Notes: a model not told the origin generated them from the sequence alone. A stretch of 9,505 nt of DNA from an uncultured Planctomycetaceae bacterium (GCA_903885855.1 CAISKG010000311.1:1-9505); one strand, 5' to 3'. Shown: positions 1-7,571, counted from the stretch's first letter. A program made the numbers and translations.

Positions 1-231
1 AGGGCCAGGATGGCCGCACGACCGCACGCGCGGCAACACCGCCGCAGGAGGCGGCGGATCCGAAGCCCCGCCGAACCCTCGGCGTTCGCCGGGGCGCCCA
101 CGCGGGAAAGGGCCAGGATGGCCGCACGACCGCACGCGCGGCAACACCGCCGCAGGAGGCGGCGGATCCGAAGCCCCGCCGAACCCTCGGCGTTCGCCGG
201 GGCGCCCACGCGGGAAAGGGCCAGGATGGCC
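1..231. repeat. Perfect 108-bp tandem repeat (two full units plus 15 bp)
   Basis: Units 1-108 and 109-216 are identical base for base, and 217-231 repeats the first 15 bases of the unit. The array may continue left of the window. Each unit holds two inverted repeats. One is a perfect 7-bp stem CCGCCGC/GCGGCGG with loop AGGAG (39-57 in unit 1). The other spans 66-94, with an 11-position stem containing one C-C mismatch; an alternative GCCGA/TCGGC stem lies inside it. The unit length divides by three, so a reading frame runs through the array and encodes an Arg-rich repeated peptide, which I do not believe is a gene. The array lies just past the stop of the minus-strand DUF1501 gene, so it may act in transcript 3' ends or simply be a hairpin-rich intergenic element. 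Its function is unknown. Confidence 0.95.
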
Positions 232-239
232 TTTCCCGC
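210..239 (-). terminator. Terminator-like hairpin downstream of the DUF1501 gene
   Basis: The sequence forms a stem GCGGGAAAGG-(G)-CCA / TGGCCTTTCCCGC: 13 base pairs with one bulged G and a GGA loop (read on the plus strand). On the minus strand it starts 6 bases after the TAG stop of the DUF1501 gene. No T-run follows on either strand, so it may be a U-less terminator, a transcript-end stabiliser, or both. The left arm is the end and start of the 108-bp repeat unit; the right arm is unique sequence just outside the array. Confidence 0.5.
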
Positions 240-245
240 ATGAAA

Positions 246-1616
246 CTAGAACAACTCCCCGATCACCGCGCCGCGGTCGATCACGGGCACGGGGCGGCCG
301 GAATGGTCGACGAAGTGTGTCGTGGGGTCGACGCCCAGGACGTGGTAGATCGTGGCGTGGAGATCGAAGGGGGTGACGGGACGGTCCTTCACCTGCTCGC
401 CGCGGGCGTCGGTGCTCCCCACGATCCGCCCCCCCTGGATCCCGCCGCCGGCCACGAGGGCGAACATGGCGTTGCCCCAGTGGTCGCGGCCCGGCGTGCC
501 CATGGAGCGGGGCGGGCCGCCGTTGCCGCCGTCGTTCATGCGCGGCGTGCGGCTGAACTCGCCGCAGAGGATGACCATCGTCTTCTCGAGCAGGCCGCGG
601 TCGGAAAGGTCGCCGAGCAGCCCCGCCACGGCGTTGTCGATCTCGGGCATCCGCGACTCGAGCCCCTTCTCGAGGTCCCAGTGGTGGTCCCAGCCGCCGG
701 AGTGGACCGTGACGAACGTGCTTCCCGCCTCGACCAGGCGCCGGGCCAACAGCGCACTTTGCCCGAAGCCGGTGCGGCCGTAGCGGTCGCGCGTCCGGTC
801 GTCCTCCGCGGCCACGTCGAAGGCCCGCCGGGCGGCGTCGCTCGTCACGAGCGAGAAGGCCTCGCGCTGGAAGGCGTCCATGGCGTCGACGGCGCCGGAG
901 TTGTCGGCGTCGCGGCGCAGCCGGTCGAGCGCGCCCCGCAGGCCGTCGCGGTCGCCGAGGCGCCCGAGGGCCACCGCCGGTGCGAGATCCCGCACGCGAA
1001 AGTCCTTGGCCGAGGGATCGCCGTCGGTCTCGAAGGGATTCGAGCGGGCCCCGAGGTAGTTGCCGCCGAAGTACCCCGGCCGGAGGCCGACGCTCGAGGC
1101 GTAGGGCACGGCGACGTAGGGGGGGATGCCGGGCTTGCGCGGCCCGCAGAGCCGGCCGGCGATCGCGCCGATCCCGGGCGACTTGCCGGCGGTGGCGGCA
1201 CCGCTCGGCCCGCCGCGGCCGGTGAGGATGTGATGCGCCGCGGTGAAGTGGTCGCCGTTGTCGTGATGGAGGGAGCGGATGATGGAGAAGGTGTCGGCGA
1301 CGCGCGCCTGGGCGGGCAGCAGCTCGCCGATCTCCATTCCCGGCACGTTCGTGCGGATCGGCCGCCAGATGCCCCGGTACTCCGCCGGGGCGTCGGGCTT
1401 GAGGTCGTAGAGATCCATGTGGCTCGGGCCGCCGTCGAGCCAGAGCAGGATCACGGCGGTGTCCTTGGCCGGCCGTCCGGCGGCGGCCGCGGTCGCCTTG
1501 GCGCGGAGCAGCGCCGGCAGCCCCAGCGATCCCATCCCGGCCATGCCGACGCGCAGGAACGTGCGCCGGCTGCCCCCGGGACCGGCGAGCGGTCGATCGG
1601 CCTCGATGTCGAGCAC
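246..1616 (-). CDS. Tat-exported DUF1501 protein (alkaline-phosphatase/sulfatase fold)
   Basis: The product is 456 aa and matches the DUF1501 family (PF07394), which is greatly expanded in Planctomycetes. A twin-arginine signal, SRRTFLRVG, sits at residues 16-24 and is followed by a hydrophobic Gly/Ala/Leu stretch, so export through the Tat pathway is likely. Family hallmarks seen are WLDGGPSHMDLYD (59-71), GWDHH (about 308-312), GEFSRTP (352-358) and RDHWG (377-381). These resemble metal-site motifs of the alkaline phosphatase superfamily, but no substrate is established for the family. The start is GTG at 1616, chosen because AAAGGGGGTG lies a few bases upstream and because the Tat motif is then close to the N-terminus. 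Such genes usually sit beside a DUF1549/DUF1553 cytochrome gene, and none is adjacent here. It lies 70 bases after the stop of the P-loop ATPase gene on the same strand and could be cotranscribed with it. Confidence 0.93.
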   Translation of the reverse strand: MLDIEADRPLAGPGGSRRTFLRVGMAGMGSLGLPALLRAKATAAAAGRPAKDTAVILLWLDGGPSHMDLYDLKPDAPAEYRGIWRPIRTNVPGMEIGELLPAQARVADTFSIIRSLHHDNGDHFTAAHHILTGRGGPSGAATAGKSPGIGAIAGRLCGPRKPGIPPYVAVPYASSVGLRPGYFGGNYLGARSNPFETDGDPSAKDFRVRDLAPAVALGRLGDRDGLRGALDRLRRDADNSGAVDAMDAFQREAFSLVTSDAARRAFDVAAEDDRTRDRYGRTGFGQSALLARRLVEAGSTFVTVHSGGWDHHWDLEKGLESRMPEIDNAVAGLLGDLSDRGLLEKTMVILCGEFSRTPRMNDGGNGGPPRSMGTPGRDHWGNAMFALVAGGGIQGGRIVGSTDARGEQVKDRPVTPFDLHATIYHVLGVDPTTHFVDHSGRPVPVIDRGAVIGELF

Positions 1617-1686
1617 GCGTCACCCCCTTTGGCGGCGCACCGGGCTTGATCCACCGGCCGGCCCGGCCCCCGCCACCCCTGACAAT

Positions 1687-2379
1687 TTATCGACGCTCCG
1701 CGGGCCCGGGCAACATCGCGGCCGCCGCGTCGCCGCCGCGGTCGGAGGCGTCGCGATGGCAGATTTCGGGCTCGGACCGCCCGCGTTCGTGGAGGTCGTA
1801 GCAGTCGAAGAGCGCCTCGCGGAGATTGCCCCCCTGCCGCTCGAGCGCCAGCGCGAGGTCGCCGACGGCGACGTGCGTGGGCCGGTCCTGCACGAGACCG
1901 TCGTGGATCGCCGCGAGCGTCCGCGGCGTGACGGCGGTGCGGTGGACGATCGGCACGCCGCACGCCCCGTGTGCCGTGACCAGGAGCCGCACGCCGGCGC
2001 GCCGGCAGCCGAGCACGACCCGCACGCGCCTCCAGAGCCCCCACTGCTCGAAGCCGTCGACCACGAGCCAGGCCGGCCTGGCGGCGGCCTGCGTTACCAA
2101 CGCCCGCGGCAGGCCGAGGCCGGCCGGCAGCGGCGGGGCGGCCCCGCGCGTGGCGCCGTCGCCGAGCGTGAGGAGGGCCACCGGCCCGGCCCGACGCTCG
2201 AGATCCCATCGCAGCGTGCGCAGCAGCGTCGTCTTGCCGGTGCCGTGCGGGCCGACGATCGCCGCGGCGGGCAGGCGCAGGCAGGCCTCGACGAGGGCCT
2301 CGCGCTGGCCTGTGTGATCGAAGCGGTAGGGGATCGCCCCGGGGGCGATGCGGCGGGCCGTGAAGGGATTGGCGTCCAT
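1687..2379 (-). CDS. Small P-loop ATPase of the NPF(T/A)xR type, function unknown
   Basis: The product is 230 aa and is a single-domain nucleotide-binding protein. Walker A is GPHGTGKTT (43-51) and Walker B is WLVVDGFEQ (104-112), with D108 and E111 as the likely metal and catalytic acids. LLVTAH (132-137) fits a sensor 1 strand. The N-terminus DANPFTARRIAPGAIPYRF precedes the P-loop; from memory, similar short ATPases starting NPF...RPGAIPY occur in other planctomycetes as hypothetical proteins. No transmembrane segment is visible. The C-terminal 30 residues look disordered. ATG at 2379 is preferred because it puts the NPF motif at the start; ATG at 2397 in the same frame would add six residues. 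It is transcribed divergently from the AAA+ gene at 2515. The ATPase call is secure; the cellular role is not known. Confidence 0.85.
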   Translation of the reverse strand: MDANPFTARRIAPGAIPYRFDHTGQREALVEACLRLPAAAIVGPHGTGKTTLLRTLRWDLERRAGPVALLTLGDGATRGAAPPLPAGLGLPRALVTQAAARPAWLVVDGFEQWGLWRRVRVVLGCRRAGVRLLVTAHGACGVPIVHRTAVTPRTLAAIHDGLVQDRPTHVAVGDLALALERQGGNLREALFDCYDLHERGRSEPEICHRDASDRGGDAAAAMLPGPAERR

Positions 2380-2437
2380 CGCCCGGCAGCCTGCCATGCC
2401 GCCCCGCCGGGCGCCTATCGGCGGGGGCGGAAGCCGG

Positions 2438-2466
2438 TTGCGCACCACGCCCCGTCCGCATAGGCT
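2438..2466 (+). promoter_or_regulatory. Sigma70-like promoter for the AAA+ / propeller operon
   Basis: TTGCGC (2438-2443) and TAGGCT (2461-2466) are separated by exactly 17 bases, 48 bases before the ATG at 2515. It lies in the 135-base divergent gap. On the minus strand a weaker TAGGCG (2411-2416) could be a -10 for the ATPase gene, so the two promoters would nearly overlap and might be co-regulated. This is a motif match only. Confidence 0.5.
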
Positions 2467-2514
2467 GTGGCGCGTCAGGCCGGTCGCGGATCGAGCGCGA
2501 GAGGGGAGGGCAGC

Positions 2515-5500
2515 ATGCCGGGAATCGTGGTGATCGCCTTGGGCTGCCTCGCGGCGGCCGCCGGGTACGCCGCCGGCCGGATCGTGGCCCGGCGCGAGCG
2601 ACGCGGGGAGAGCGGCCCGAGTGACGGGGCCGAGACACACGCAGAGGTGCCGCCGCCGGAGGTGCAGGTTCTGCCCGGGCCGCGGGGGCCGCGCGAGGTG
2701 ATCTACGCGCTCGCCCAGGGGGCCTTCGAGGATTACCAGCGCGCCGCGCAGCCGGCCCACCTCCTCGGTGCCGAAGGCTTCGAGCGCTGCGTGGAGGCGA
2801 TGCGCACCGGCCCCTTCTCCGACGCCGATCTGGTGGGCTTCTATTCCGGCGACGTGCTCATCCTGGCGGTGTGCGCGGCCGAGGCGCTCGCGCGGCGCGC
2901 GATCGGCCGCGACGACCGCGACCGGATGCTGCGCACGATCAACGACTTCCACCCCTACACCCGCTTCTTCGCCCTCCGGGCGATCACCCGTGCCACCCCC
3001 GCCACGGAGAGCGCGGTGGCGACGGTGCTCTCCGCGCTCGACGCCTCCTGGCAGCTCCCGCCCCTCCGCGCGATCCTCACCGACTACGTGCTCGAGCGCG
3101 TCGCCGCGGGCGACCTCCCGCGCGCCCACGCCCTGCGGCCCGACCTCGACGACGACCATCTCGCGCTGCTCGCGGAGCTCCTCGGGCCGATCGCCGAGCC
3201 GCGCATCGGGGAGTTTCTCGCGGCGGTGGCCGACACCCGCGCGGCGCGGGTCGACGTGGCGTTTCTCGAGTCGGTGGGCACGCTCGGCGGCGTGGCCCCC
3301 CCCGATCCGCTCGTCGAGCACCGCGAGCTCGTCGAGAAACGCGCCCTGATCCTCGCCGCCCTCACCGCCTCCCCGCCACGGCCGGTGATCCTCGTGGGGG
3401 AGCCGGGATCGGGGCGGCGGACGCTCGCCGCGGCGGTGTGGCTCGAGCTGCGCGCGCGGGGCTGGCAGTGGTTCCGCGCCGGCCATCTCGACCTCGTCGC
3501 CGGGCAGTCGTTCGTCGGCCAGATCGAGCAGCGCGTGCGCACGCTCGTGGCCGAGCTGGGCCGGTCGAAGCGCATGGTGTGGTTCGCCCCCGAGTTCCAC
3601 GGCTTCCTCTTCGCGGGCCGCCACTCCGGCAGCCCCGTCGGCCTGCTCGACCTCGTGCTCCCGGCGATCACGGAGGGGCGTTTTCCCCTCCTGGCGATCA
3701 CGGAGCCGGCGGGGCTCGACCTCGTGGCCCGCAACAAGCCGGCGGCGCTGGCGGCCTTCGAAGTGGTGCGGCTTTCGCCCATGTCGGAGGCGGCGAGCCT
3801 CGACGTGGCGCGGGAATGGGAGCGCCGTCGCCCCGCACCGCCGCCGCCGATGCCCGAGACGGTGCTCCAGGAGGCGGCCCATCTGGCCCAGCAGTACCTC
3901 GGCGACACCGCCCCCCCGGGCAACCTCCTCGACCTCCTCGCGCTGCTCTACCGCGACCGCCCCGCGCCGGCCGGCACCCCCGCCACGCTCGACGAGGTGA
4001 TCGCCTGCGTGGCGCGGGTGACACGGCTCCCGGTCGACGTCCTCGACGAGCGGCAGGGGCTCGATCTGGGAGCGCTCTCCACCTTCTTCTCCTCGCGCGT
4101 CATCGGCCAGCCGGAGGCGGTGGAGACGCTCGTGGAGCGCGTGGCGATGATCAAGTCGGGCGTCACCGACCCGGGCCGGCCGCTCGGCGTGTTCCTCTTC
4201 GCCGGCCCCACCGGCACCGGCAAGACGGAGCTGGCCAAGGCGCTGGCGGAATACCTCTTCGGCTCCCCCGAGCGGCTGGTGCGCGTCGACATGAGCGAGC
4301 TGCAGACGCCCGAGTCGCTCGCCCGGCTCCTCGGCGACGGGCAGCGCGACCTGGCCGGCAACGCGCTGGTCGACCGGATCCGCCGCGAGCCCTTCTCGGT
4401 GGTGCTGCTGGACGAGTTCGAGAAGTCGCACCCGCAGGTGTGGGACCTGTTCCTGCAGGTCTTCGACGACGGCCGGCTCACCGACCCGCGCGGCTCCACC
4501 GCCGACTTCCGCAACACCATCATCATCCTCACCTCGAACCTCGGCGCGGCGCTCCCCGTCGGCCCCGGCCTGGGCTTCGGGGGATCGGCGCGCCCGGCGG
4601 CGGAGAGCGTCGAACAGGCGGTGGCCCGCGCCTTCCGGCGCGAGTTCTTCAACCGCATCGACCGGATCCTCGTCTTCCGGCCGCTGTCGCGGGAGGTGCT
4701 CCGCGACATCCTCCACAAGGAGCTCCGCGACGTCTTCCGCCGGCGCGGCCTGCGCAACCGCGACTGGGTGGTGGTGTGGGACGAGACCGCCATCGACTTC
4801 CTCCTCGACCGCGGCACCACGCCCGACCTCGGCGCGCGCCCGCTGAAGCGCGCCATCGAGCGCCACGTGCTCTCCCCCCTCGCCCGCACCATCGTCAGCC
4901 ACCAGGTGCCGCGCGGCGATCAATTCCTCTTCGTGCGCGCCGCCGGCGACGCCCTGGAGGTGGAGTTCGTCGACCCCGACGCCGGGCCGGCGGCCCCTCC
5001 GGCGGCGGCACCTCCGGAGGCGGGCCCGGTGCGCCTCGAGCGACTCGCCTTCGAGCCGCGCGGCGGGGCCGACGAGGTGGCGGCGCTCGAGCGGCATCTC
5101 GACGATCTCGCCGCCCGTGTCGACGACGACATCTGGCGGGAGCGGAAGCGGGCCGCGCTCGAACGGCAGCGCGAGCCCGGCTTCTGGGATTCGCCCGAGC
5201 GGTTCGTCGTCTTCGGCGCCATCGAGCAGATCGACCGCATCGAGACGGGGATCGAGTCGGCCCGTCGGCTGTTCGAGAAGCTGCGCGGCACGCCCGGCAG
5301 CGGTCGGACGCGGTTCGCCGCCGAGCACGTGGGGCGACTGGCGCTGCGGCTCTTCGTCCTCGAGACCGCCGTCGCCGACGTCGAGGGGGCGCGGCCGCTC
5401 GACGCCTTCCTCCTGCTCGAGGCCGCCGGCGCCGCGGACGAGCAGCGGGCGGGATCGCGCGCGTTCCTGACGCGGCTGACGGCGATGTACCGGGCCTGGG

Positions 5501-5949
5501 GCGCCCGGCGCGGGATCAAGGTGGAGACGCTCCTCGACGAGACCGCCGACGCCCGCGCGCCCCGCGTGGTGCTGTCGGCCTCCGGGCTCGCCGCCCACTC
5601 GCTTCTGGCCGCGGAGGCCGGCCTCCACGTCCTCGAGCAGCCGCTCCGCGAGGGGCGCGGCTACGACCGGCTGCCGGTGCGCGTCCGGGTCGCCGTGCAG
5701 CCCGAGGTGCCCCCCGACGACGGGGCCAGGGGGCTCCTCGCCCAGGCGCTTGCGGCGCTCGAGCCGATCCCGGCCCCCGCGCAGATCGTGCGCCGCTACC
5801 GCGACGAGCCCAGCGCGCTGGTGCGCGACACGGTGCGCGGCTGGCGGAGCGGGCGGATCGACCGCGTCATGGCCGGCGACTTCGATCTCCTCGAGGGCGC
5901 GCGCGATCCCGGCGAGCCGCTGCCGCGCGACGACGAGGGGGGCGCATGA
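2515..5949 (+). CDS. Membrane-anchored Clp/Hsp100-like AAA+ protein with C-terminal RF2 (PCRF)-like domain
   Basis: The product is 1144 aa. Residues 2-22 form one hydrophobic segment followed by RRERR, which fits an N-out anchor with the body in the cytoplasm. Residues about 50-280 are helical with no Clp N-domain repeats. The first AAA module is degenerate: GEPGSGRRT (295-303) replaces GxxGxGKT, FAPEFH (357-362) replaces FIDELH, and the ERRF arginine fingers read LAAF (412-415). The second module is ClpB-D2-like: GPTGTGKT (564-571), VVLLDEFEK (629-637), TSN (673-675), FFNRID (711-716, R714) and GARPLKR (773-779), but the GYVG pore loop is absent near 607-615. From about 840 the protein resembles release factor 2 domain 1/2 (PGFWDSPER 888-896; MYRAWGARRGIKVETLLDE 991-1009; GLAAHSLLAAEAGLH 1024-1038) without SPF or GGQ. 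ATG 2515 has GGGGAGGG just upstream, so it is preferred to GTG 2467. Confidence 0.9.
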   Translation: MPGIVVIALGCLAAAAGYAAGRIVARRERRGESGPSDGAETHAEVPPPEVQVLPGPRGPREVIYALAQGAFEDYQRAAQPAHLLGAEGFERCVEAMRTGPFSDADLVGFYSGDVLILAVCAAEALARRAIGRDDRDRMLRTINDFHPYTRFFALRAITRATPATESAVATVLSALDASWQLPPLRAILTDYVLERVAAGDLPRAHALRPDLDDDHLALLAELLGPIAEPRIGEFLAAVADTRAARVDVAFLESVGTLGGVAPPDPLVEHRELVEKRALILAALTASPPRPVILVGEPGSGRRTLAAAVWLELRARGWQWFRAGHLDLVAGQSFVGQIEQRVRTLVAELGRSKRMVWFAPEFHGFLFAGRHSGSPVGLLDLVLPAITEGRFPLLAITEPAGLDLVARNKPAALAAFEVVRLSPMSEAASLDVAREWERRRPAPPPPMPETVLQEAAHLAQQYLGDTAPPGNLLDLLALLYRDRPAPAGTPATLDEVIACVARVTRLPVDVLDERQGLDLGALSTFFSSRVIGQPEAVETLVERVAMIKSGVTDPGRPLGVFLFAGPTGTGKTELAKALAEYLFGSPERLVRVDMSELQTPESLARLLGDGQRDLAGNALVDRIRREPFSVVLLDEFEKSHPQVWDLFLQVFDDGRLTDPRGSTADFRNTIIILTSNLGAALPVGPGLGFGGSARPAAESVEQAVARAFRREFFNRIDRILVFRPLSREVLRDILHKELRDVFRRRGLRNRDWVVVWDETAIDFLLDRGTTPDLGARPLKRAIERHVLSPLARTIVSHQVPRGDQFLFVRAAGDALEVEFVDPDAGPAAPPAAAPPEAGPVRLERLAFEPRGGADEVAALERHLDDLAARVDDDIWRERKRAALERQREPGFWDSPERFVVFGAIEQIDRIETGIESARRLFEKLRGTPGSGRTRFAAEHVGRLALRLFVLETAVADVEGARPLDAFLLLEAAGAADEQRAGSRAFLTRLTAMYRAWGARRGIKVETLLDETADARAPRVVLSASGLAAHSLLAAEAGLHVLEQPLREGRGYDRLPVRVRVAVQPEVPPDDGARGLLAQALAALEPIPAPAQIVRRYRDEPSALVRDTVRGWRSGRIDRVMAGDFDLLEGARDPGEPLPRDDEGGA

Positions 5950-7565
5950 GCGTCGCGCGCGTCCTGGCGGGAGTCCTGCTGCCACTGCTCCTGGCGCCCG
6001 CCTCCGCCCGGGCCGCCGACCCGGCCACGACCCACGATCCGGGCCTGATCCTCTTCGTCGACGATCGCTCGATCGCGCGGCAGGCGGGATTCGAGCGCGT
6101 CTTCAACCGGGCCGTGCCGGCGCCGGCGCCGGTGGTCGCGCCGGACGCCCCGGCCACCGAGGCCGACTGCGCCTGGGGCAACGTGATCCGCGAGCCCGAC
6201 GGCCCCTTCCGCATGTGGTATTGCACCCTGATGATGGGCGAGGCCGGGAAGGGGCCGCACGAGATGGCGGCGGCGGGGGTGTGGGGGCGGGGCGACGACT
6301 TCACCTTCCACCCGCGCTCGCCGGCCGACGTGCGCCCCACCGAGACGATGCTCGGCCGCTACGCCGAGTCGGACGACGGGATCGTGTGGCGCAAGCCCGC
6401 GCTCGGGCTGGTCGAGTTCCGCGGCAGCCGGGAGAACAACGTCGTCCTCACCGGCGCCGGCGCCGCGGCCACGAGCGGCGGCATGCTCACGAACTTCGAC
6501 GGCTGGTCGGTGCTCCGCGACGACCGCGAGCCCGACCCGGGCCGGCGCTACAAGGCGGTGGCCCACTGGGAGAGCGTGCACTGCTGGGACAACCACGCCG
6601 TGAGCGGCAGTCTGGGCCGGCCCCAGCGAATCATCGACCGCCACTGGCAGGCACGCGGCGAATACCTGGCGACGAGCCCGGACGGCCTGCGCTGGGAGAG
6701 CCCGCTGGAGCGCCTCGACACGCTCCCCAGCGGCGGCGGCGACCGGCTGGTGGTCGTCCCCGACCCGGCCCGCGGCGGCTGGATGGCCTACGTGCGCGCC
6801 GGCGGCTGGGCCCACCCCTCGCTGTCGCGGAGCCCCGACCTCGTCCGCTGGGGCGCGGCCGAGGAGGCCCGGCGGATCACGCCGGAGGCGCTCGGGTTCC
6901 CGGCGGTGGAGTGCATGATCCCCTTCGCCTACGGTCCCCTCGAGCTCGGCTTCCCCTGCGGGATGGACAAGGCCGCCGGCCGCTTCGCCGTGCGGCTGGC
7001 CGCGCGCGGCGTCGACGGGGAGTGGGAGGTGTGCGACGACGGGCAGCCCTTCATCCCGGCCGGCCCGCCGGGCAGCTACCACGCCTCGGGCGCGGTGCCG
7101 CTGCACAACGAGCCGATCGTGGTGGGGGAGGAGATGCTCGTCTACTTCAACGCCTTCTCGCGCGATCCCGACCACCCCTGCCCGCAGGGCGCCCGCTCGA
7201 TCGGCGTGGCCCGCCTGCGCCGTGACGGCTTCGTGGGGCTCGCCGTCGGGGCCGGCAGCGGCGTGGCGACGCTCGTCACCGTCCCGATCCCCGCCGACGG
7301 GGCCCGGCTGCGGGTGAACCTGGAACGCCGCCCCGGCTCCGACGGCGCGCCCGCCGGGCGCGTGGAGGCGGCGCTCCTCGACGCCACGGGGGCGGAGCTC
7401 GACGGCTACCGCTTCGCCGACGCCCGGCCGGTCGACGCCGACGGCACGCGCCTCGCGCTCGAGTGGCGTGGTCACGATCGGCTGCCGGCCAGCGGCGGGG
7501 AGGTGCAGGTGGCGCTGCGCGTCGCGGCCGGAGGCGTGGTGTACGCGCTGTCGCGCGAGCCCTGA
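5946..7565 (+). CDS. Secreted glycoside-hydrolase-like (GH32/43/68 clan) five-bladed propeller protein
   Basis: The product is 539 aa. It has a Sec signal peptide with probable cleavage after ARA (residue 23). The mature part opens with LILFVDDRSIA (34-44), a pattern I associate with planctomycete secreted propeller proteins. Repeated propeller-type motifs follow: FRMWY (88-92), YAESDDGIVWRKP (139-151) with GLVEFRGSRENNVV after it, YLATSPDGLRWES, and LSRSPDLVRWG. The C-terminal 100 residues (about 436-539) form a separate beta-rich region with RLRVNLE and GEVQVALRV, as in the beta-sandwich that follows GH32-type propellers. A carbohydrate substrate is likely but cannot be named, and catalytic acids cannot be assigned by eye. 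The ATG overlaps the preceding stop as ATGA, with AGGGGGG at 5936-5942 as ribosome binding site, so translation is probably coupled to the AAA+ gene. Confidence 0.85.
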   Translation: MSVARVLAGVLLPLLLAPASARAADPATTHDPGLILFVDDRSIARQAGFERVFNRAVPAPAPVVAPDAPATEADCAWGNVIREPDGPFRMWYCTLMMGEAGKGPHEMAAAGVWGRGDDFTFHPRSPADVRPTETMLGRYAESDDGIVWRKPALGLVEFRGSRENNVVLTGAGAAATSGGMLTNFDGWSVLRDDREPDPGRRYKAVAHWESVHCWDNHAVSGSLGRPQRIIDRHWQARGEYLATSPDGLRWESPLERLDTLPSGGGDRLVVVPDPARGGWMAYVRAGGWAHPSLSRSPDLVRWGAAEEARRITPEALGFPAVECMIPFAYGPLELGFPCGMDKAAGRFAVRLAARGVDGEWEVCDDGQPFIPAGPPGSYHASGAVPLHNEPIVVGEEMLVYFNAFSRDPDHPCPQGARSIGVARLRRDGFVGLAVGAGSGVATLVTVPIPADGARLRVNLERRPGSDGAPAGRVEAALLDATGAELDGYRFADARPVDADGTRLALEWRGHDRLPASGGEVQVALRVAAGGVVYALSREP

Positions 7566-7571
7566 CGGATC

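Noticed and set aside
1..231. CRISPR array
   Set aside because: The units are directly adjacent, 108 bp long and have no variable spacers; no cas genes are nearby.
10..243. 77-aa Arg-rich reading frame across the tandem repeat, with two identical 36-aa units
   Set aside because: It exists only because the repeat length divides by three. The peptide is low-complexity, its end lies in the terminator-like hairpin, and it matches no family I know.
240..1649. 469-aa plus-strand reading frame opposite the DUF1501 gene
   Set aside because: It is antisense to a clearly conserved protein, rich in Ala/Gly/Val/Arg and without motifs; this is a high-GC shadow frame.
2871..5945. Plus-strand open frame continuous with the propeller gene, giving a 1564-aa protein
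   Set aside because: The part before 5946 is an out-of-frame Arg/Pro/Ala-rich translation of the AAA+ gene. A signal peptide and ribosome binding site mark the true start at 5946.
1687..5985. 1432-aa minus-strand open frame that would fuse a long protein to the P-loop ATPase
   Set aside because: Only the last 230 residues (from 2379) look like a protein. The rest is antisense to the AAA+ gene, low-complexity and without motifs.
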